Of a stretch of DNA of 7,437 nt, positions 6,637 through 7,437 are shown piece after piece. Positions within the stretch are counted from its first letter, which is position 1, and each line of letters opens with the position of its first letter. Under the pieces are notes generated by a model. That model was not told the DNA's origin, made no database searches, and was given only the letters and a program-made list of their open reading frames with translations. The DNA comes from an uncultured Mailhella sp. (GTDB taxonomy: Bacteria > Desulfobacterota > Desulfovibrionia > Desulfovibrionales > Desulfovibrionaceae): positions 1 to 7,437 of the forward strand of contig NZ_CAJJIC010000122.1 in assembly GCF_905187505.1 (NCBI RefSeq), written 5' to 3'. The position numbers and the translations under genes are program-made.

Positions 6637-7437
6637 TTACTGAAGTTTTGTGGCGATGATGTAGATAAGAGGAACGACTGATGTGGACAGAATTATCATG
6701 CTCACGATGAAGTGAGATATGAGAACCTTATACGAGGTTCTTGTCGGCGACCAGTCATTGAGGAATACCAGTGACGAGGCAGCGGAAGCTGCGGGAGTCG
6801 TGGTGGAGAATCCGTATGCGAAGCAGAGCACTACAACAAGCAGAGAGGGATCACATCCGGCTACCATGGCGAACTGTACGATAAGCGGAGTGACGACGGC
6901 GGCAAGAACGAGATTGTGCATCAGCTGAGTAAGCAGCGTGATGACTATGAAGGTAATGATGAGAAATTCAAAGGAAGTCAGGTGACTGAGCATAGGCATG
7001 CAGTAGTCCACGATGATGTTCGTGATGCCTACATTAGGATTCGCCATGGCGCTGGATACAGGCATGCATCCGGTGTACATGATGATGACTTCCCAGCCTA
7101 TGTGTCCCTTATTGGCCATATCCGAAAAGTCGAGGATGGGCTTTTTATCGATGCGGAACAGCGTGAGCAGGCCGAACACCAATACCAGGCAGCCTGTCAT
7201 TCCGAATTTTTTGAGTATGGAGGTAATCAGCCATTCCTGGGGAAGGATGCTCGGAAGAGCCATGATGGCTATAAAGAATATAATGGTGATAAAGGCAAGT
7301 TTTTCTTGAATGGACAGCTTCTGATTCCGATAGGAAGCAAATTTTTCTTCTGTAATTTCGTAAAGAAGATCTACATTTACCTTGAATACGAATCTCATCA
7401 TGAGAATGTATATAATCAGCACGATGAGCGTAATGGG
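6637..7437 (-). CDS. SLC13/DASS-like permease, N-terminal part beyond the window
   Basis: The frame is open through the right edge (the first visible residues are PITLIVLIIYILMMR), so about 266 C-terminal residues of a larger membrane protein are present. Several hydrophobic segments alternate with short loops, and a hydrophilic stretch (roughly residues 20-45 from the GTG at 7422) joins two membrane halves. WEVIIMYTG, the re-entrant-like LTQLMHNLVLAAVVTPL and AYGFSTTTPAASAAS match the second half of SLC13/DASS anion transporters, with MHN where SNT is common. It would import a small anion; its substrate is unknown. The GTG at 7422 is not a likely true start because family-like sequence continues upstream. 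The gene ends in TAA at 6637, 12 nt before the activase, pointing to one operon. Its G+C content is markedly lower near the right edge (about 33% at 7261-7380) than in the other permease. Confidence 0.8.
   Translation of the reverse strand, partial: PITLIVLIIYILMMRFVFKVNVDLLYEITEEKFASYRNQKLSIQEKLAFITIIFFIAIMALPSILPQEWLITSILKKFGMTGCLVLVFGLLTLFRIDKKPILDFSDMANKGHIGWEVIIMYTGCMPVSSAMANPNVGITNIIVDYCMPMLSHLTSFEFLIITFIVITLLTQLMHNLVLAAVVTPLIVQFAMVAGCDPSLLVVVLCFAYGFSTTTPAASAASSLVFLNDWSPTRTSYKVLISHFIVSMIILSTSVVPLIYIIATKLQ

Overview
This 7.4 kb window is a compact bacterial gene cluster in which every supported gene lies on the minus strand, so transcription runs from the right edge (7437) to the left edge (1). 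Most starts have a strong Shine-Dalgarno sequence (AAGGAG or close) 6-8 nt upstream, and gaps inside the two multi-gene blocks are 12-80 nt. The HemB protein carries an 'ETDD..F..PI.S.PG' stretch that I associate with Desulfovibrionaceae (Desulfovibrio/Bilophila). Together with a glycyl-radical-enzyme activase and SLC13-type anion permeases, this suggests an anaerobic, possibly gut-associated, sulfite/sulfate-reducing deltaproteobacterium. That taxonomic guess is inference.

Right block (7437 to 2425): the C-terminal part of an SLC13/DASS-like permease (cut by the window edge), a radical SAM glycyl-radical-enzyme activase with two extra 4Fe-4S motifs, porphobilinogen synthase (hemB), a second SLC13/DASS permease that appears frameshifted near its N-terminus, and a metallo-beta-lactamase-fold lactonase-family hydrolase. 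Middle block (2385 to 1834): a small DUF3870-like protein with a near-consensus sigma70-type promoter in front and a strong intrinsic terminator behind, so it looks like its own transcription unit. Left block (1764 to 137): a second, divergent lactonase-family hydrolase and a KduD-like short-chain dehydrogenase, closed by a perfect 11-bp hairpin terminator. A possible further gene begins at 118 and runs off the left edge.

Taken together, the genes look like an anaerobic catabolic locus for small anionic compounds. The permeases would import a dicarboxylate-, sulfonate- or sugar-acid-like anion, the dehydrogenase would oxidise or reduce a hydroxyl/keto group, and the lactonase-fold enzymes would open a cyclic ester or similar intermediate. 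The activase would switch on a glycyl radical enzyme encoded outside the window. The substrate cannot be read from the sequence. hemB is the odd one out: a housekeeping tetrapyrrole gene placed between the activase and a permease. I saw no rRNA or tRNA gene, insertion sequence, CRISPR array or phage gene. The longest gene-free stretch is about 200 nt (1765-1967).
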